Shown here one piece after another: positions 9,821-19,542 of a DNA stretch of 38,650 nt; the first letter of the stretch is position 1, and each line of letters begins with the position of its first letter. The stretch is from Staphylococcus devriesei (GTDB lineage: Bacteria; Bacillota; Bacilli; Staphylococcales; Staphylococcaceae). The notes under the pieces were generated by a model. The model saw only the letters and a list, made by a program, of their open reading frames with translations, did not search any database and was not told the origin of the DNA. The position numbers and the translations under genes were made by a program. The DNA lies in contig NZ_PPRG01000062.1 of NCBI RefSeq assembly GCF_002902625.1, positions 1 to 38,650 of the forward strand, written 5' to 3'.

Positions 9821-11050
9821 TTATTTCAAATCAGTTAATTTCATTGTACGATCGTATACATCTTGAGGGTCAACTTCAATTCGTGCTACGCCAGATTCCA
9901 TAGCTGCTCTCGCTACTTCACGTGCGACTGAAGGAGCCACTCTTTTATCAAAAGGACCAGGAATACAGTAGTCTGGATTTAATTCATCTTCTTGAATTAA
10001 ATCTGCGATGGCTTCCACTGCTGCTTTCTTCATTTCTTCATTAATGTGAGTAGATTCAGTATCTAAAGCGCCTCTAAAGATTCCTGGAAAGGCAAGAACA
10101 TTATTAATTTGGTTAGGAAAATCAGAACGACCAGTTCCTACGACTTTCGCACCCGCTTCTTTAGCGTCATCAGGCTTAATTTCAGGATCAGGGTTAGCCA
10201 TAGCAAAGATAATTGCATCATCAGCCATTGATTTAACCATCTCTTTAGATAATAAATCTGCAACTGAAACACCGATAAATACATCAGCATCTTTAATTAC
10301 ATCTTTTAAAGAACCTTCAACTTTATCTTTATTTGTAAATTTAGCTACGTATTCTTTTGTATCATTCATACCATATGAGCGACCTTCAAATATTGCTCCC
10401 TTTGAATCACACATAATCATATTTCTAACACCGTATGCATCCAATAGTTTAACAATAGCAATACCTGCAGCTCCAGCACCATTAAGCACGACTTTAATAT
10501 CAGATAAATCTTTATCAACAATTCTTAAAGCATTAATTAAGCCTGCTGTTGTAACAATAGCAGTACCATGTTGATCGTCATGGAATACCGGGATATTTGT
10601 TTCTTTTTTCAATCTATCTTCTGTTTCGAAGCATCGTGGTGCTGAAATATCTTCCAAGTTAATACCACCATAATTAGGCGAAATTAATTTGACAGTGTTA
10701 ATAATTTCTTCAGTATCTTTAGTATCTAGTGCTATAGGCACACCATTTATGCCGGCGAAACTTTTAAAGAGAACTGCTTTTCCTTCCATTACTGGAATAC
10801 TAGCCGCAGCACCAATATTACCTAAGCCTAATACTGCTGTCCCATCTGTAACTACTGCCACTGTATTTCTTTTAATAGTATAATCATATACTTTACGAGG
10901 ATCTTCATGTATTTCTTTACACGGTTCAGCTACACCTGGAGAATATGCTAGGCTTAATTCTTCTTTATTAGTTACCTTTACATTCGGTGTTACTTCTAAT
11001 TTACCTTGATTTTCTTTATGCATTTGTAGCGCATCATCTCTTAAAGACAT
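9821..11050 (-). CDS. NAD(P)-dependent malic enzyme (decarboxylating)
   Basis: Oxidatively decarboxylates malate to pyruvate and CO2, linking the TCA pool to pyruvate and NAD(P)H. 409 residues, the short form without a phosphotransacetylase tail, close to Bacillus YtsJ. The tyrosine/lysine active-site regions AYSPGVAEPC and LFKSFAGINGVP, the metal site HDDQHGTA and the Rossmann motif NGAGAAG are present. I start it at the ATG at 11050; a TTG codon directly before it (11053) is possible but less well spaced from AGGGG. It stands alone: dnaE ends with its own terminator upstream, and accDA appears to have its own promoter. NAD versus NADP preference cannot be read from sequence. Confidence 0.93.
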   Translation of the reverse strand: MSLRDDALQMHKENQGKLEVTPNVKVTNKEELSLAYSPGVAEPCKEIHEDPRKVYDYTIKRNTVAVVTDGTAVLGLGNIGAAASIPVMEGKAVLFKSFAGINGVPIALDTKDTEEIINTVKLISPNYGGINLEDISAPRCFETEDRLKKETNIPVFHDDQHGTAIVTTAGLINALRIVDKDLSDIKVVLNGAGAAGIAIVKLLDAYGVRNMIMCDSKGAIFEGRSYGMNDTKEYVAKFTNKDKVEGSLKDVIKDADVFIGVSVADLLSKEMVKSMADDAIIFAMANPDPEIKPDDAKEAGAKVVGTGRSDFPNQINNVLAFPGIFRGALDTESTHINEEMKKAAVEAIADLIQEDELNPDYCIPGPFDKRVAPSVAREVARAAMESGVARIEVDPQDVYDRTMKLTDLK

Positions 11051-11142
11051 CAAATCAACCCCTGATCATTTACTATTAGTTTTATAAGTATAAAAATATG
11101 ATGGTTATTTTCTATTTTAAACTAAAATTTTCTAATAAAATA

Positions 11143-11174
11143 AACTGATGACTTTATTTTATTAATCATCAGTT
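11143..11174 (-). terminator. Terminator after dnaE
   Basis: Stem aactgatga (11143-11151) with tcatcagtt (11166-11174), a 14-nt loop, followed on the minus strand by a T-rich tract. It lies 32 bp after the dnaE stop codon. Confidence 0.75.
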
Positions 11175-11205
11175 AACTATATCATAATTTTTTTACTTAT
11201 AAAAG

Positions 11206-14200
11206 TTATAAAAGTCTTATATCACTTGGTTTAAACAGGTCAATAAAGCGATTAAGCGATTGTTCTTCGCGCTGAATAAATCCTAAAAGTGAGGTAGAGT
11301 TAGTTTGTTGATTATATATATTTACTTCTATACTGCTTTCAAATTTTTGAGAGAAAAGATGTTGTTTAATACTATCTAAATTCTCTACATTTCTTAGAAT
11401 TATTTGGCGTGCTTGTTTCCTCTTGGTTGTTTCAAAATCTTCTATAGTTTCAATTTGGTTAATAATGATTTGAAGTTGTTGATTACGTTTCTCTAACTTC
11501 CCTTGAATGACATAAATCTCATTTTCCTGTAAAAAGGTTTCAAAACGTTTAAATTTGTCTGGAAATAAGACCCCATCCATAGTACGTCTTCCATCGTTTA
11601 ATATAACAAAAGCCATATTTTGACCATTTTTAGTTCTAATTTGTTTTAACTGATCAAATTGGACAAGGATTGGTTTATAATTTGAAACATTACTCAATGT
11701 GAAGATACCTAGATATTGCTTACTAATAAATAATTTTTCTACAGGATGACTTGAAATGTAGAACCCTAAATATTCTTTCTCATAATTACTAATCATTTGA
11801 TCGCTTAACTCTTCTTTATCTTCATACGTTTGTTTAGGCGTTAAAAGGTTGAAGAGTAAATCATCTTGTTCGACATTTGAGACTTGATCAATTACTTGAT
11901 CAATCGCAGTTAACAACGTTGCTCTCGTTTTACCGAAGCCATCAAATGCTCCAACAAGAATTAACGCTTCTAATAATTTACGCGTTTTAATACGTTTAGG
12001 AATTCGTCGCGTAAAATCAAAGAAGTCTTTATATTTACCATTCTGATAACGTTCATCTACAATTGATTTTACGCTTTGGTAACCGACTCCCTTAATAGCT
12101 CCGAGTGATAAATATATATTGGACTCTGTAGCTTTATAGAACCAGTAACTCTCATTAATATTAGGGGGTAAAATATTAAGCTGTTGATTTTTAGCCTCAT
12201 CAATAATCGTTGCAGTCTTCGTTTCATTACCTACGACGTTACTTAATATATTGGCATAAAAATAATTGGCATAATGAACTTTTAAATAAGCCATGATATA
12301 AGCTATTTTAGAATAGCTCACTGCATGTGCTCTTGGGAAACCATAATCAGCAAACTTTAAAATTAAATCAAAAATCTGCTTACTAATCTTTTCATCATAT
12401 CCATTCTTAGTGGCTCCAGCAACAAAGTGCTGACGTTCATTTTCCAATACTGTTCTATTCTTCTTACTCATCGCACGTCTTAAGATATCAGCTTGCCCAT
12501 AACTAAAGCTAGCAAATTTACTAGCGATTTGCATAATTTGTTCCTGATAAATGATAACACCATACGTGTTTTTAAGGATGGGCTCTAAATCGGGATGTAA
12601 GTATTGTATGTCACTTTCTTTATGTCTACGAGTAATATATGTCGGTATCTCTTCCATAGGACCTGGTCTATATAAAGAAGTAACAGCTACAATATCTTCA
12701 AAGTGTTCAGGTTGTAGACGTATTAACACCTTACGTACACCTTCAGATTCTAATTGGAAGATGCCGGTAGTATCGCCTTTAGATAACAGTTCAAAAACTT
12801 TCCTATCATTAAAAGGAATAGCTTCTATATCGATGTCTATATTCAAATCTTTTTTCACTTGCGTAATAATTTGATGAATGATAGATAGATTTCTTAAACC
12901 TAAAAAGTCAATTTTAAGCAGTCCTAGTCTTTCCGCTTCAGTCATCGTCCATTGAGTTAAAAGGCCTGTATCCCCCATTGTTAATGGAGCATAATTATGA
13001 ATGGGTTGGTTATTAATAATAATACCTGCAGCGTGGGTAGATGTATGTCTTGGTAGACCTTCTAACTTCTTACTAATATTAAACCATCTTTCATGACGGT
13101 GATTACGATGAACAAATTGTTTAAATTTCTCTTCTTGGTAAGCTTGATCTAACGTAATACCTAATTGGTGAGGAATTAATTTAGAAATTTCGTTCAAGGT
13201 AATATCATCAAACCCCATTATACGTCCTACGTCTCTGGCAACTGCTCTAGCTAACAAATGACCAAATGTAACAATACCTGCTACGTGATGTTCTCCATAC
13301 TTTTCTTGGACATACTGAATCACTTTTTCCCTGCGCGTATCCTCGAAGTCTATGTCGATATCTGGCATTGTGACACGTTCTGGATTTAAAAAACGCTCAA
13401 ATAGTAAATTAAATTTAAGTGGATCAATGGTTGTAATACCTAATAAATAACTCACTAATGAACCAGCTGAAGAACCACGTCCTGGACCTACCATAACGTC
13501 ATGAGTTTTAGCATAATGAATTAAGTCACTTACAATCAGAAAGTAATCTTCAAAGCCCATCTCAGTAATAATATTAAATTCATGATTTAACCGTTCAACA
13601 TAACCTTCATCTTTATCAAGGTCTAAGTCATTTAACTTTCCATTCAATAACGTCCACAAATAATCTTTAGAACTTTCATTTGAAGGAGATTCATATTTAG
13701 GTAATAGATTTTGATGATATTCTATGTGAGCAATACAACTTTTTGCTAATTCTATTGTATTTCTCCAAATTTCCTTTGAAAATTCAAGTTGTTGATATTC
13801 TTCCTTAGAAGGAAAATGTTCTCCTAAATCTTGGATATCATGCACTAAGTCTAACTTAGTATTGTTTTTTATTGCTTCCAAAGCAGGAATAGTATCTACA
13901 TCATCAGGATTAAGATATCTTGCCTTTTGTAGCCATACTACTTTTAAATCAAAATAATTATAATCACTCGTATGATTAACATACACGTCGGTTGAGTTTG
14001 CAAACTCATTAATAATGACTTCATGTTCGCGTTGCGCTTCTTTAAATACAATGGCTAAATTTGCAGAATAATGTTGTAACCACTCAATAGAAACAGTATT
14101 TTTATTTTTCATATTAATGGCAGAAGAAAGTTTATAAAGTGCAGTTAATCCATCATTATTACGGGCAAGAAGGACAGTTTCAATTGTATTTAGTCCGTCA

Positions 14201-14406
14201 GATAATTGAATTGTCATTCCGAATACTGGTGTTATATTCGCCTCAACACATGCATCATAAAACTTAGGGAAGCCATATAGAACATTAGAATCAGTAATAG
14301 CTAAAAATTCATAATCATTTTGTTGTGCCTTTTTTACAACATCATTTATTTTTAAGCTTGAATTTAATAAATCATAAGTTGTATGAATATTTAAATGTGC
14401 AACCAT
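11206..14406 (-). CDS. dnaE: DNA polymerase III subunit alpha, DnaE type
   Basis: C-family replicative polymerase. In Gram-positives DnaE extends RNA primers before PolC takes over, and takes part in damage-induced synthesis; this is known from Bacillus. 1066 residues. The N-terminal PHP domain starts HLNIHTTYDLL, with the following HIS/ASP positions partly degenerate as in many DnaE proteins. The palm has GPGRGSSAGS near 308 and the catalytic aspartates PDIDIDFED near 346-354, with the third in LKIDFLG near residue 500. The finger region has RPGPMEEIP. Helix-hairpin-helix and OB-fold segments follow towards the C-terminus. No intact proofreading domain is present, which fits DnaE rather than PolC. 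It lies 19 bp downstream of nrnA, likely the same operon. Confidence 0.96.
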   Translation of the reverse strand: MVAHLNIHTTYDLLNSSLKINDVVKKAQQNDYEFLAITDSNVLYGFPKFYDACVEANITPVFGMTIQLSDGLNTIETVLLARNNDGLTALYKLSSAINMKNKNTVSIEWLQHYSANLAIVFKEAQREHEVIINEFANSTDVYVNHTSDYNYFDLKVVWLQKARYLNPDDVDTIPALEAIKNNTKLDLVHDIQDLGEHFPSKEEYQQLEFSKEIWRNTIELAKSCIAHIEYHQNLLPKYESPSNESSKDYLWTLLNGKLNDLDLDKDEGYVERLNHEFNIITEMGFEDYFLIVSDLIHYAKTHDVMVGPGRGSSAGSLVSYLLGITTIDPLKFNLLFERFLNPERVTMPDIDIDFEDTRREKVIQYVQEKYGEHHVAGIVTFGHLLARAVARDVGRIMGFDDITLNEISKLIPHQLGITLDQAYQEEKFKQFVHRNHRHERWFNISKKLEGLPRHTSTHAAGIIINNQPIHNYAPLTMGDTGLLTQWTMTEAERLGLLKIDFLGLRNLSIIHQIITQVKKDLNIDIDIEAIPFNDRKVFELLSKGDTTGIFQLESEGVRKVLIRLQPEHFEDIVAVTSLYRPGPMEEIPTYITRRHKESDIQYLHPDLEPILKNTYGVIIYQEQIMQIASKFASFSYGQADILRRAMSKKNRTVLENERQHFVAGATKNGYDEKISKQIFDLILKFADYGFPRAHAVSYSKIAYIMAYLKVHYANYFYANILSNVVGNETKTATIIDEAKNQQLNILPPNINESYWFYKATESNIYLSLGAIKGVGYQSVKSIVDERYQNGKYKDFFDFTRRIPKRIKTRKLLEALILVGAFDGFGKTRATLLTAIDQVIDQVSNVEQDDLLFNLLTPKQTYEDKEELSDQMISNYEKEYLGFYISSHPVEKLFISKQYLGIFTLSNVSNYKPILVQFDQLKQIRTKNGQNMAFVILNDGRRTMDGVLFPDKFKRFETFLQENEIYVIQGKLEKRNQQLQIIINQIETIEDFETTKRKQARQIILRNVENLDSIKQHLFSQKFESSIEVNIYNQQTNSTSLLGFIQREEQSLNRFIDLFKPSDIRLL

Positions 14407-14425
14407 ATATGACTTCCTTTCTAGA

Positions 14426-15364
14426 TTATAGTTTTTGACGTAAAGCTTTGGCTAAGTCTTCAAATTCTTCCCAACTATAGACTGAAACGCCTGATGCATT
14501 AGGATGGCCACCACCACCAAATTGGCTTGCAATATCATTGATTTCAATGCCTTTTGAACGTACTCGGCATCTAATTTGGTCTCCCTCGTCCACACCAAAC
14601 ATCCAAATTTTCAATCCACTAATGTCTGCTACAGTATTTACAAATTGAGAGGCTTCATTTGGCAGAATTTGATACTTCTCTAAAATATCTTTTGTGATTC
14701 TAACTTGGCAGTAATCATGTTCTTCACTTAATTCGAAGTTTTGTAAGATATAACCTTGGAAAGGCATCACTTTTGGATCTTTCTCAGACATTTTATTTAA
14801 TTCTACGCTGTGGTCAAATGGAAACTCTAACAATTGACTAGCGACGTTCATCGTGTGAGGTGTTGTATTACTAAATAAGAAACGTCCCGTATCTCCTACA
14901 ATCCCTAGATATAATACGCGTGCTACCTTCTCATCTATAATGCTTATATCATTAAAGTAAGCAATAAAATCAAAGATGATTTCACTCGTAGAAGAAGCTT
15001 CTGTATTTACATAATTAATATCTCCATATTGATCTTGCGCTGGATGATGATCAATTTTTATTAATTTCTGTCCATTCGCAAAACGTTCATCATCTATACG
15101 TGGTGCATTAGCAGTGTCACAAACAATAACTAATGCCTCTTCATATACACTATCCTCAACATCATCTAATTCACCAATAAAGGCTAACGAGTCTTCACCA
15201 ATCCCTGTCGTATAAATTGTCTTGTCAGGGAATTTACGTTCTAAATACAATTTAAGCCCTAGTTGTGAGCCATACGCATCTGGATCCGGACGAAGGTGTC
15301 TATGAATCACAATCGTATCCTTTTCTTCTATTTCTTGCATTATTTTATTAAAGATTTCATTCAT
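14426..15364 (-). CDS. nrnA: NanoRNase / pAp phosphatase (DHH family)
   Basis: Degrades very short RNA oligonucleotides to mononucleotides and dephosphorylates 3',5'-pAp; it substitutes for E. coli Orn and CysQ in Firmicutes. 312 residues. DHH domain: H21, H23, D27 and D29 in [13 protein letters not shown], then VCDTAN, then the signature KIDHHPA. The DHHA1 substrate-binding domain ends with [10 protein letters not shown]. All metal-ligand motifs are intact. AGGAGC precedes the ATG. It sits directly upstream of dnaE, an arrangement conserved in staphylococci and bacilli, and 59 bp after the CBS regulator gene, from which a weak hairpin separates it. Confidence 0.94.
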   Translation of the reverse strand: MNEIFNKIMQEIEEKDTIVIHRHLRPDPDAYGSQLGLKLYLERKFPDKTIYTTGIGEDSLAFIGELDDVEDSVYEEALVIVCDTANAPRIDDERFANGQKLIKIDHHPAQDQYGDINYVNTEASSTSEIIFDFIAYFNDISIIDEKVARVLYLGIVGDTGRFLFSNTTPHTMNVASQLLEFPFDHSVELNKMSEKDPKVMPFQGYILQNFELSEEHDYCQVRITKDILEKYQILPNEASQFVNTVADISGLKIWMFGVDEGDQIRCRVRSKGIEINDIASQFGGGGHPNASGVSVYSWEEFEDLAKALRQKL

Positions 15365-15391
15365 ATTAAAAGCTCCTATTTTTCAATTTTT

Positions 15392-15412
15392 AAAATGTAG
15401 AACCCTACATTT
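15392..15412 (-). terminator. Weak hairpin between the CBS regulator gene and nrnA
   Basis: Perfect 8-bp stem, aaatgtag (15393-15400) with ctacattt (15405-15412), and a 4-nt loop, 11 bp after the upstream stop codon. The tract after it on the minus strand (ttttaaaaatt) is poor in U, so it may attenuate rather than stop transcription. Confidence 0.45.
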
Positions 15413-15423
15413 AATCTGTGTAC

Positions 15424-16722
15424 TTAAATATCTTCAAACATTTGGCAAATAATCATAGCATTTGCTACTCTATCATTCCCACTTAGCATCGTCACTTCTA
15501 ATTTAGCAAAATTTCTACCCACATCAAGCATGTCATATTGAACTTGAATTGAACTTTCAATCGATACAGTTTTAATATAAATGATATTTAAACTTTCTAT
15601 CATGACATCTACTTTTTTATATTTGCGTAGTTCATGCTTAATTGTTTCTTCAATTATCGCCACAAACACAGCTTTACTTAATGTCCCATATTGATTTGTT
15701 AATAAAGGAGATACTTCTACTGAAATATCATTCTGTGTAATAGTAATATGTTTACCGATTTGATCATTAATTGTTTCACCAATTTGCGGTTGTCTACCAA
15801 TGAGTTGCATCGCTTTTAATACATCATCTCTTGTAATAACTCCGATTGCTTTTTTATTCTTATTAGTCACTGGCAGTATTTCTATGCCTTCCCATATCAT
15901 CATATGCGCACAACTCGCTACAGTAGTAGTGAGTTCTACATTAATTGGGCGTTTAGTCATCACTTTATTTATAGAATCATTAGCTTGCATTTGTATGATT
16001 TCTTTACTTGTAACTATGCCGACTAATTTCCAATCTTTATCTACAACTGGAAATCTTGAATGTCCAGTTACTTTGGCACGCGATTTATAGTCTTCAATTC
16101 CCATCTCATCAAAGATAACAGTCATATCATTAATTGGTTTTACTATATCATCAACGATTAAAATCTCTTTTCTAATCATTTGATTATACATAGCTCGATT
16201 TATAATATTCGCCACTAGAAATGTATCATAATTAGACGATAATATTGGCAAATTGTGGTGATCGGCATAATCAATAATCTTTTGAGAGGTTTTAAACCCT
16301 CCCGTGATTAGAACGCCACTTCCTCTTCTTAATGCTTCTAATTGAACATCAGGTCTATTTCCAATGATTAATAGTGTATGTTGGCTTAAATATTTAACCA
16401 CATCTTTAAGTTCCATTGCACCTATCGCAAATTTGGACACGCTTTTGAACAGACCATTTTTACCACCAATCACTTCTCCGTCAATAATCTTTAATATTTC
16501 ATTGAACGTTAGGTTTTCAATTTCTTCGCGCCGTTTTTTATCAATTCTCACGGTCCCTACTCTATCTATAGTTGTTACCATTCCTAGTTGGCCAGCGTCT
16601 TTAATTGCTCTGTATGCTGTGCCTTCGGATACTTTCATCACCTTGGCTACTTTTCTAACTGAAATTTTCTGACCCACGGTTAATGATTCTATATATGCTA
16701 TTATTTGTTCATGTTTTGTCAT
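15424..16722 (-). CDS. HTH-DRTGG-CBS-hotdog regulator (YtoI-like)
   Basis: Likely ligand-sensing transcription factor of unknown target. Four parts can be seen in 432 residues. A winged-helix region (about 1-65) carries VAKVMKVSEGTAYRAIKD, typical of a recognition helix. A DRTGG-type domain follows (about 70-180, with GVLITGGFKTS). A CBS pair follows (about 190-310), with FPVVDKDWKLVGIVTSKEI and EILPVTNKNKKAIGVITRDDV, which usually binds adenine nucleotides. The C-terminal segment (about 320-432) resembles a hotdog thioesterase fold. The architecture matches Bacillus YtoI, whose function I do not know. It is divergent from a universal stress gene and precedes nrnA and dnaE. Confidence 0.8.
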   Translation of the reverse strand: MTKHEQIIAYIESLTVGQKISVRKVAKVMKVSEGTAYRAIKDAGQLGMVTTIDRVGTVRIDKKRREEIENLTFNEILKIIDGEVIGGKNGLFKSVSKFAIGAMELKDVVKYLSQHTLLIIGNRPDVQLEALRRGSGVLITGGFKTSQKIIDYADHHNLPILSSNYDTFLVANIINRAMYNQMIRKEILIVDDIVKPINDMTVIFDEMGIEDYKSRAKVTGHSRFPVVDKDWKLVGIVTSKEIIQMQANDSINKVMTKRPINVELTTTVASCAHMMIWEGIEILPVTNKNKKAIGVITRDDVLKAMQLIGRQPQIGETINDQIGKHITITQNDISVEVSPLLTNQYGTLSKAVFVAIIEETIKHELRKYKKVDVMIESLNIIYIKTVSIESSIQVQYDMLDVGRNFAKLEVTMLSGNDRVANAMIICQMFEDI

Positions 16723-16900
16723 TCGACATACCTCTTCATAATGGACAGTGTTTTATATATTATAACTTTTTCGTAATAAAAAATCGATTTTGAAAAGCGT
16801 TAAAAATAATTAATTTATCGAACTCCTAAGCATTTTTAATGAAATTTAATCAGCATTTAAAATAAGTTGCAAAAATATTTAATTATTAAAAATATATTTG

Positions 16901-16929
16901 TTGGAAAATTAAAATATCTTATATATAAT
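16901..16929 (+). promoter_or_regulatory. Promoter of the 137-residue stress protein gene
   Basis: TTGGAA (16901-16906), 17-bp spacer, perfect TATAAT (16924-16929), 21 bp before the ATG. The leader is therefore very short, with gaggaggg as ribosome site. Confidence 0.6.
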
Positions 16930-16950
16930 TGAAGTGAGGAGGGATGACCT

Positions 16951-17364
16951 ATGTATAAAAATATTTTATTAGGTGTAGATACGCAATTAAAAAATGAAAA
17001 AGCTTTGAAAGAAGTTTCAAGATTAGCAGGACAAGGTACTGTAGTTACTATTTTAAATGCTATTGGAGAACAAGATGCTCAAGCATCAATTAAAGTCGGT
17101 ACACATATTGATAAATTAACAGAGAAACGTAGCCAAGCTCTTGAAAAGACACGTAGCGTGTTAGAAGATTACGGCCTAGATTATGATCAAATCATTGTAC
17201 GTGGTAATCCAAAAGAAGAATTAGTAAAACACGCGAATAGCGGAAAATATGACATCGTAGTGCTAAGTAACCGTAAAGCAGAGTCTCAGAAAAAATTTGT
17301 TCTCGGAAGCGTAAGTCATAAAGTAGCTAAACGCGCTACCATCCCCGTATTAATTGTTAAATAA
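16951..17364 (+). CDS. Universal stress protein, short form
   Basis: UspA-fold cytosolic protein, 137 residues. It starts YKNILLGVDTQLKNEKAL, the first strand and adenine-side loop of the family. The ATP-binding signature G-2x-G-9x-G-S is only half present: the last part, FVLGSVSHKV, is intact, but the first two glycines are replaced by S and K in LSNRKAES. It may thus bind nucleotide poorly or not at all, unlike the second stress protein at 20808. The spacing is otherwise kept, so this is a diverged paralogue and not a damaged gene. Monocistronic, with its own promoter and a long hairpin terminator. Target and trigger unknown. Confidence 0.85.
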   Translation: MYKNILLGVDTQLKNEKALKEVSRLAGQGTVVTILNAIGEQDAQASIKVGTHIDKLTEKRSQALEKTRSVLEDYGLDYDQIIVRGNPKEELVKHANSGKYDIVVLSNRKAESQKKFVLGSVSHKVAKRATIPVLIVK

Positions 17365-17385
17365 GCAAATTCAATTTATTATAAT

Positions 17386-17457
17386 AGCTCCCATTAAGAT
17401 ATAGACCTTCAAGTTTAATTACTTTTACGTCTAATGTATCTTAATAGGAGCTTTTTT
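17386..17457 (+). terminator. Terminator after the short stress protein gene
   Basis: A 16-bp stem, agctcccattaagata with tatcttaataggagct (17437-17452), one mismatch and a long inner loop, followed by TTTTT. The opposite strand is also stable and could serve the convergent hydrolase gene. Confidence 0.85.
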
Positions 17458-17507
17458 AATTATATATAGTATTAGAAAAAATATTTTAATTATCTAACTT
17501 AATTAAA

Positions 17508-18200
17508 TTAGAAAGAAACCTCATCACCAGGTTCAAGTATTTGGACTTCCCCTTCTGTTACTGCATTCTTAAATTCTTCAGGATTTTGTTCAATTAATGG
17601 GAAAGTATTGTAGTGAATAGGTACAGAAATTTTTGGCTTGATAAATTCATTGATTGCATAACTTGCATCATCTATACCCATAGTAAAGTTATCGCCGATT
17701 GGTACGAAACAAACATCTATTGGATGATGACGGTCAGCTATTAATTTCATATCACTAAAGAGTCCTGAATCCCCAACATGATAAATTGTTTTACCTTCAA
17801 CTTCGATAATTAAGCCCATTGGCATACCTAAGTATACTGGAATACCATTCTCATGAGTAAAACTTGAACTATGGAAAGCTTGTACATACTTAACCGTACC
17901 AAAATCGAATTTAGCTTTACCACCAATATTCATGCCATGAACATTTTCAACCCCGTGATAAGTACTTAAATAGCCTTGTAGTTCAGCAGAACCAATGACT
18001 GTAGCATGATTACGATTAGCAAGTTCAACGACATCACCAAAATGATCGGCATGCCCATGAGTTAAAATAATGTAGTCTACATCAAGCGTTTGTTCATCTA
18101 AATCGCATTTATCATTCCCTGAAATAAATGGATCTACGATTACCTTTTTACCATTACCCTCAAAATAAATTGTTGATTGTCCGTGAAAAGAAAGTTTCAT
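17508..18200 (-). CDS. UPF0173 metal-dependent hydrolase (metallo-beta-lactamase fold)
   Basis: Predicted Zn-dependent hydrolase, 230 residues, substrate unknown; related to Bacillus YtkL. The zinc-binding motif THGHADH is at about 48-54. FHSSSF and HVGDSGLF supply further ligands, and VPIHYNTFP the C-terminal histidine. All expected ligands are present, so it should be active. No signal peptide, so cytosolic. GGAGG stands before the ATG. It is convergent with the stress protein gene and divergent from the M24 peptidase gene; the pairing of UPF0173 with the peptidase is conserved in staphylococci but gives no clear functional clue. Confidence 0.88.
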   Translation of the reverse strand: MKLSFHGQSTIYFEGNGKKVIVDPFISGNDKCDLDEQTLDVDYIILTHGHADHFGDVVELANRNHATVIGSAELQGYLSTYHGVENVHGMNIGGKAKFDFGTVKYVQAFHSSSFTHENGIPVYLGMPMGLIIEVEGKTIYHVGDSGLFSDMKLIADRHHPIDVCFVPIGDNFTMGIDDASYAINEFIKPKISVPIHYNTFPLIEQNPEEFKNAVTEGEVQILEPGDEVSF

Positions 18201-18359
18201 AATAAAGCCTCCTAAATTCTTGGTTAATTCTAATATACCCTAGCGATGCGCAATTATAACACTAGCAACTATATAATTAGGTTATTTCATTCAATAATTT
18301 TGAATTTATAGATTATTAGACGTAAACTTAAGGTAACTCAATATTAGGAGGACTATTGT

Positions 18360-19415
18360 ATGTCTAAAACTGAAGAAATTATAAAAACATTACAAAAAGA
18401 ACAAGCGGATGCGGCGTGGATTACTACCCCACTTAATGTTTATTATTTTACTGGTTATAGAAGCGAACCTCATGAAAGATTATTTGCATTATTAATCACA
18501 GCTGAGGGTAATAAAACGCTATTTTGCCCAAAAATGGAAGTAGAAGAAGTTAAAGCATCACCATTTGAAGGAAACATTGTTGGCTATTTAGATACTGAAA
18601 ATCCATTTGATATTGCACCACATACATTTAAAAAGTTATTAATTGAAAGTGAACATTTAACTGTTAAACGTCAACGTGAATTAACTCAAAACTTTAAAGT
18701 TCAAGAATACTGCGATATTGATCAAACGATTAAAAATCTAAGAAATATAAAAAGTGAATCGGAAGTTGCTAATATTAGAAAAGCAGCTGAATTAGCTGAT
18801 AAATGTATTGAAATTGGCGTAGATTTTCTAAAAGTTGGAGTAACTGAAAGAGAAGTAGTCAATCATATTGAGAACGAGATTAAAAAATATGGTGTAAGTG
18901 AAATGAGCTTTGACACTATGGTATTATTTGGCGACCATGCCGCTTCTCCTCATGGCACGCCAAATGATCGTAAACTTGAAGATAATGAATATGTGCTATT
19001 TGACCTAGGTGTCATCTATAACCATTATTGCAGCGATATGACTCGGACAGTCAAATTTGGTAATCCTACAGAAAAAGCTCAAGAAATATACAATATTGTG
19101 TTAGAAGCTGAGACAAGTGCTATCGCAGCAATTAAAGCAGGTGTACCATTACAAGATATCGATAAAATAGCAAGAGATATTATAACAAATGCAGGTTATG
19201 GAGAGTACTTCCCTCACCGCCTTGGCCACGGACTTGGTCTTGAAGAACATGAATACCAAGATGTTTCTAGCTCAAATTCAAATCAACTTGAAGCGGGCAT
19301 GGTCATCACAATTGAACCAGGTATCTATGTTCCAAACGTAGCTGGCGTGCGAATTGAAGACGATATTTTAGTCACTGAAGATGGTTATGAAATTTTAACA
19401 CATTATGAAAAATAA
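18360..19415 (+). CDS. M24 family Xaa-Pro aminopeptidase/dipeptidase
   Basis: Cytosolic metallopeptidase (pita-bread fold) likely to release N-terminal residues from X-Pro peptides; 351 residues. The creatinase-like N-terminal domain covers about 1-125. The catalytic domain shows the five metal ligands: D215 in FDLGV, D226 in SDMTRT, the histidine in [13 protein letters not shown], and glutamates in TIEPGIY and RIEDD. Whether it is dipeptidase (PepQ) or aminopeptidase (PepP-like) cannot be decided by eye; the short length favours the Gram-positive PepQ group. GGAGG is at 18348-18352. Its 3' end meets ald across a shared terminator hairpin. Confidence 0.9.
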   Translation: MSKTEEIIKTLQKEQADAAWITTPLNVYYFTGYRSEPHERLFALLITAEGNKTLFCPKMEVEEVKASPFEGNIVGYLDTENPFDIAPHTFKKLLIESEHLTVKRQRELTQNFKVQEYCDIDQTIKNLRNIKSESEVANIRKAAELADKCIEIGVDFLKVGVTEREVVNHIENEIKKYGVSEMSFDTMVLFGDHAASPHGTPNDRKLEDNEYVLFDLGVIYNHYCSDMTRTVKFGNPTEKAQEIYNIVLEAETSAIAAIKAGVPLQDIDKIARDIITNAGYGEYFPHRLGHGLGLEEHEYQDVSSSNSNQLEAGMVITIEPGIYVPNVAGVRIEDDILVTEDGYEILTHYEK

Positions 19416-19483
19416 ATAATAAAAATATAACGACAGAATTATAATTTAAGTTTAAAAATTTTAAAGTTTACTCTTTTAAAAAC

Positions 19484-19526
19484 TAAAAAAGAGCCAGAGA
19501 CGTTCATTGTAAACATCTCTGGCTCT
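19484..19526 (-). terminator. Terminator after ald (possibly bidirectional)
   Basis: Stem agagccagagacgtt / aacatctctggctct with one mismatch, within 19490-19526. On the minus strand it is followed by U6, so it mainly serves ald, ending 17 bp after its stop codon. It may also stop the convergent peptidase transcript. Confidence 0.9.
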
Positions 19527-19542
19527 TAAATATATTATTTAA

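Noticed and set aside
12551..12874. 107-codon open frame opposite dnaE, and similar antisense frames elsewhere
   Set aside because: They lie opposite conserved genes, have no ribosome site and encode no recognisable protein.
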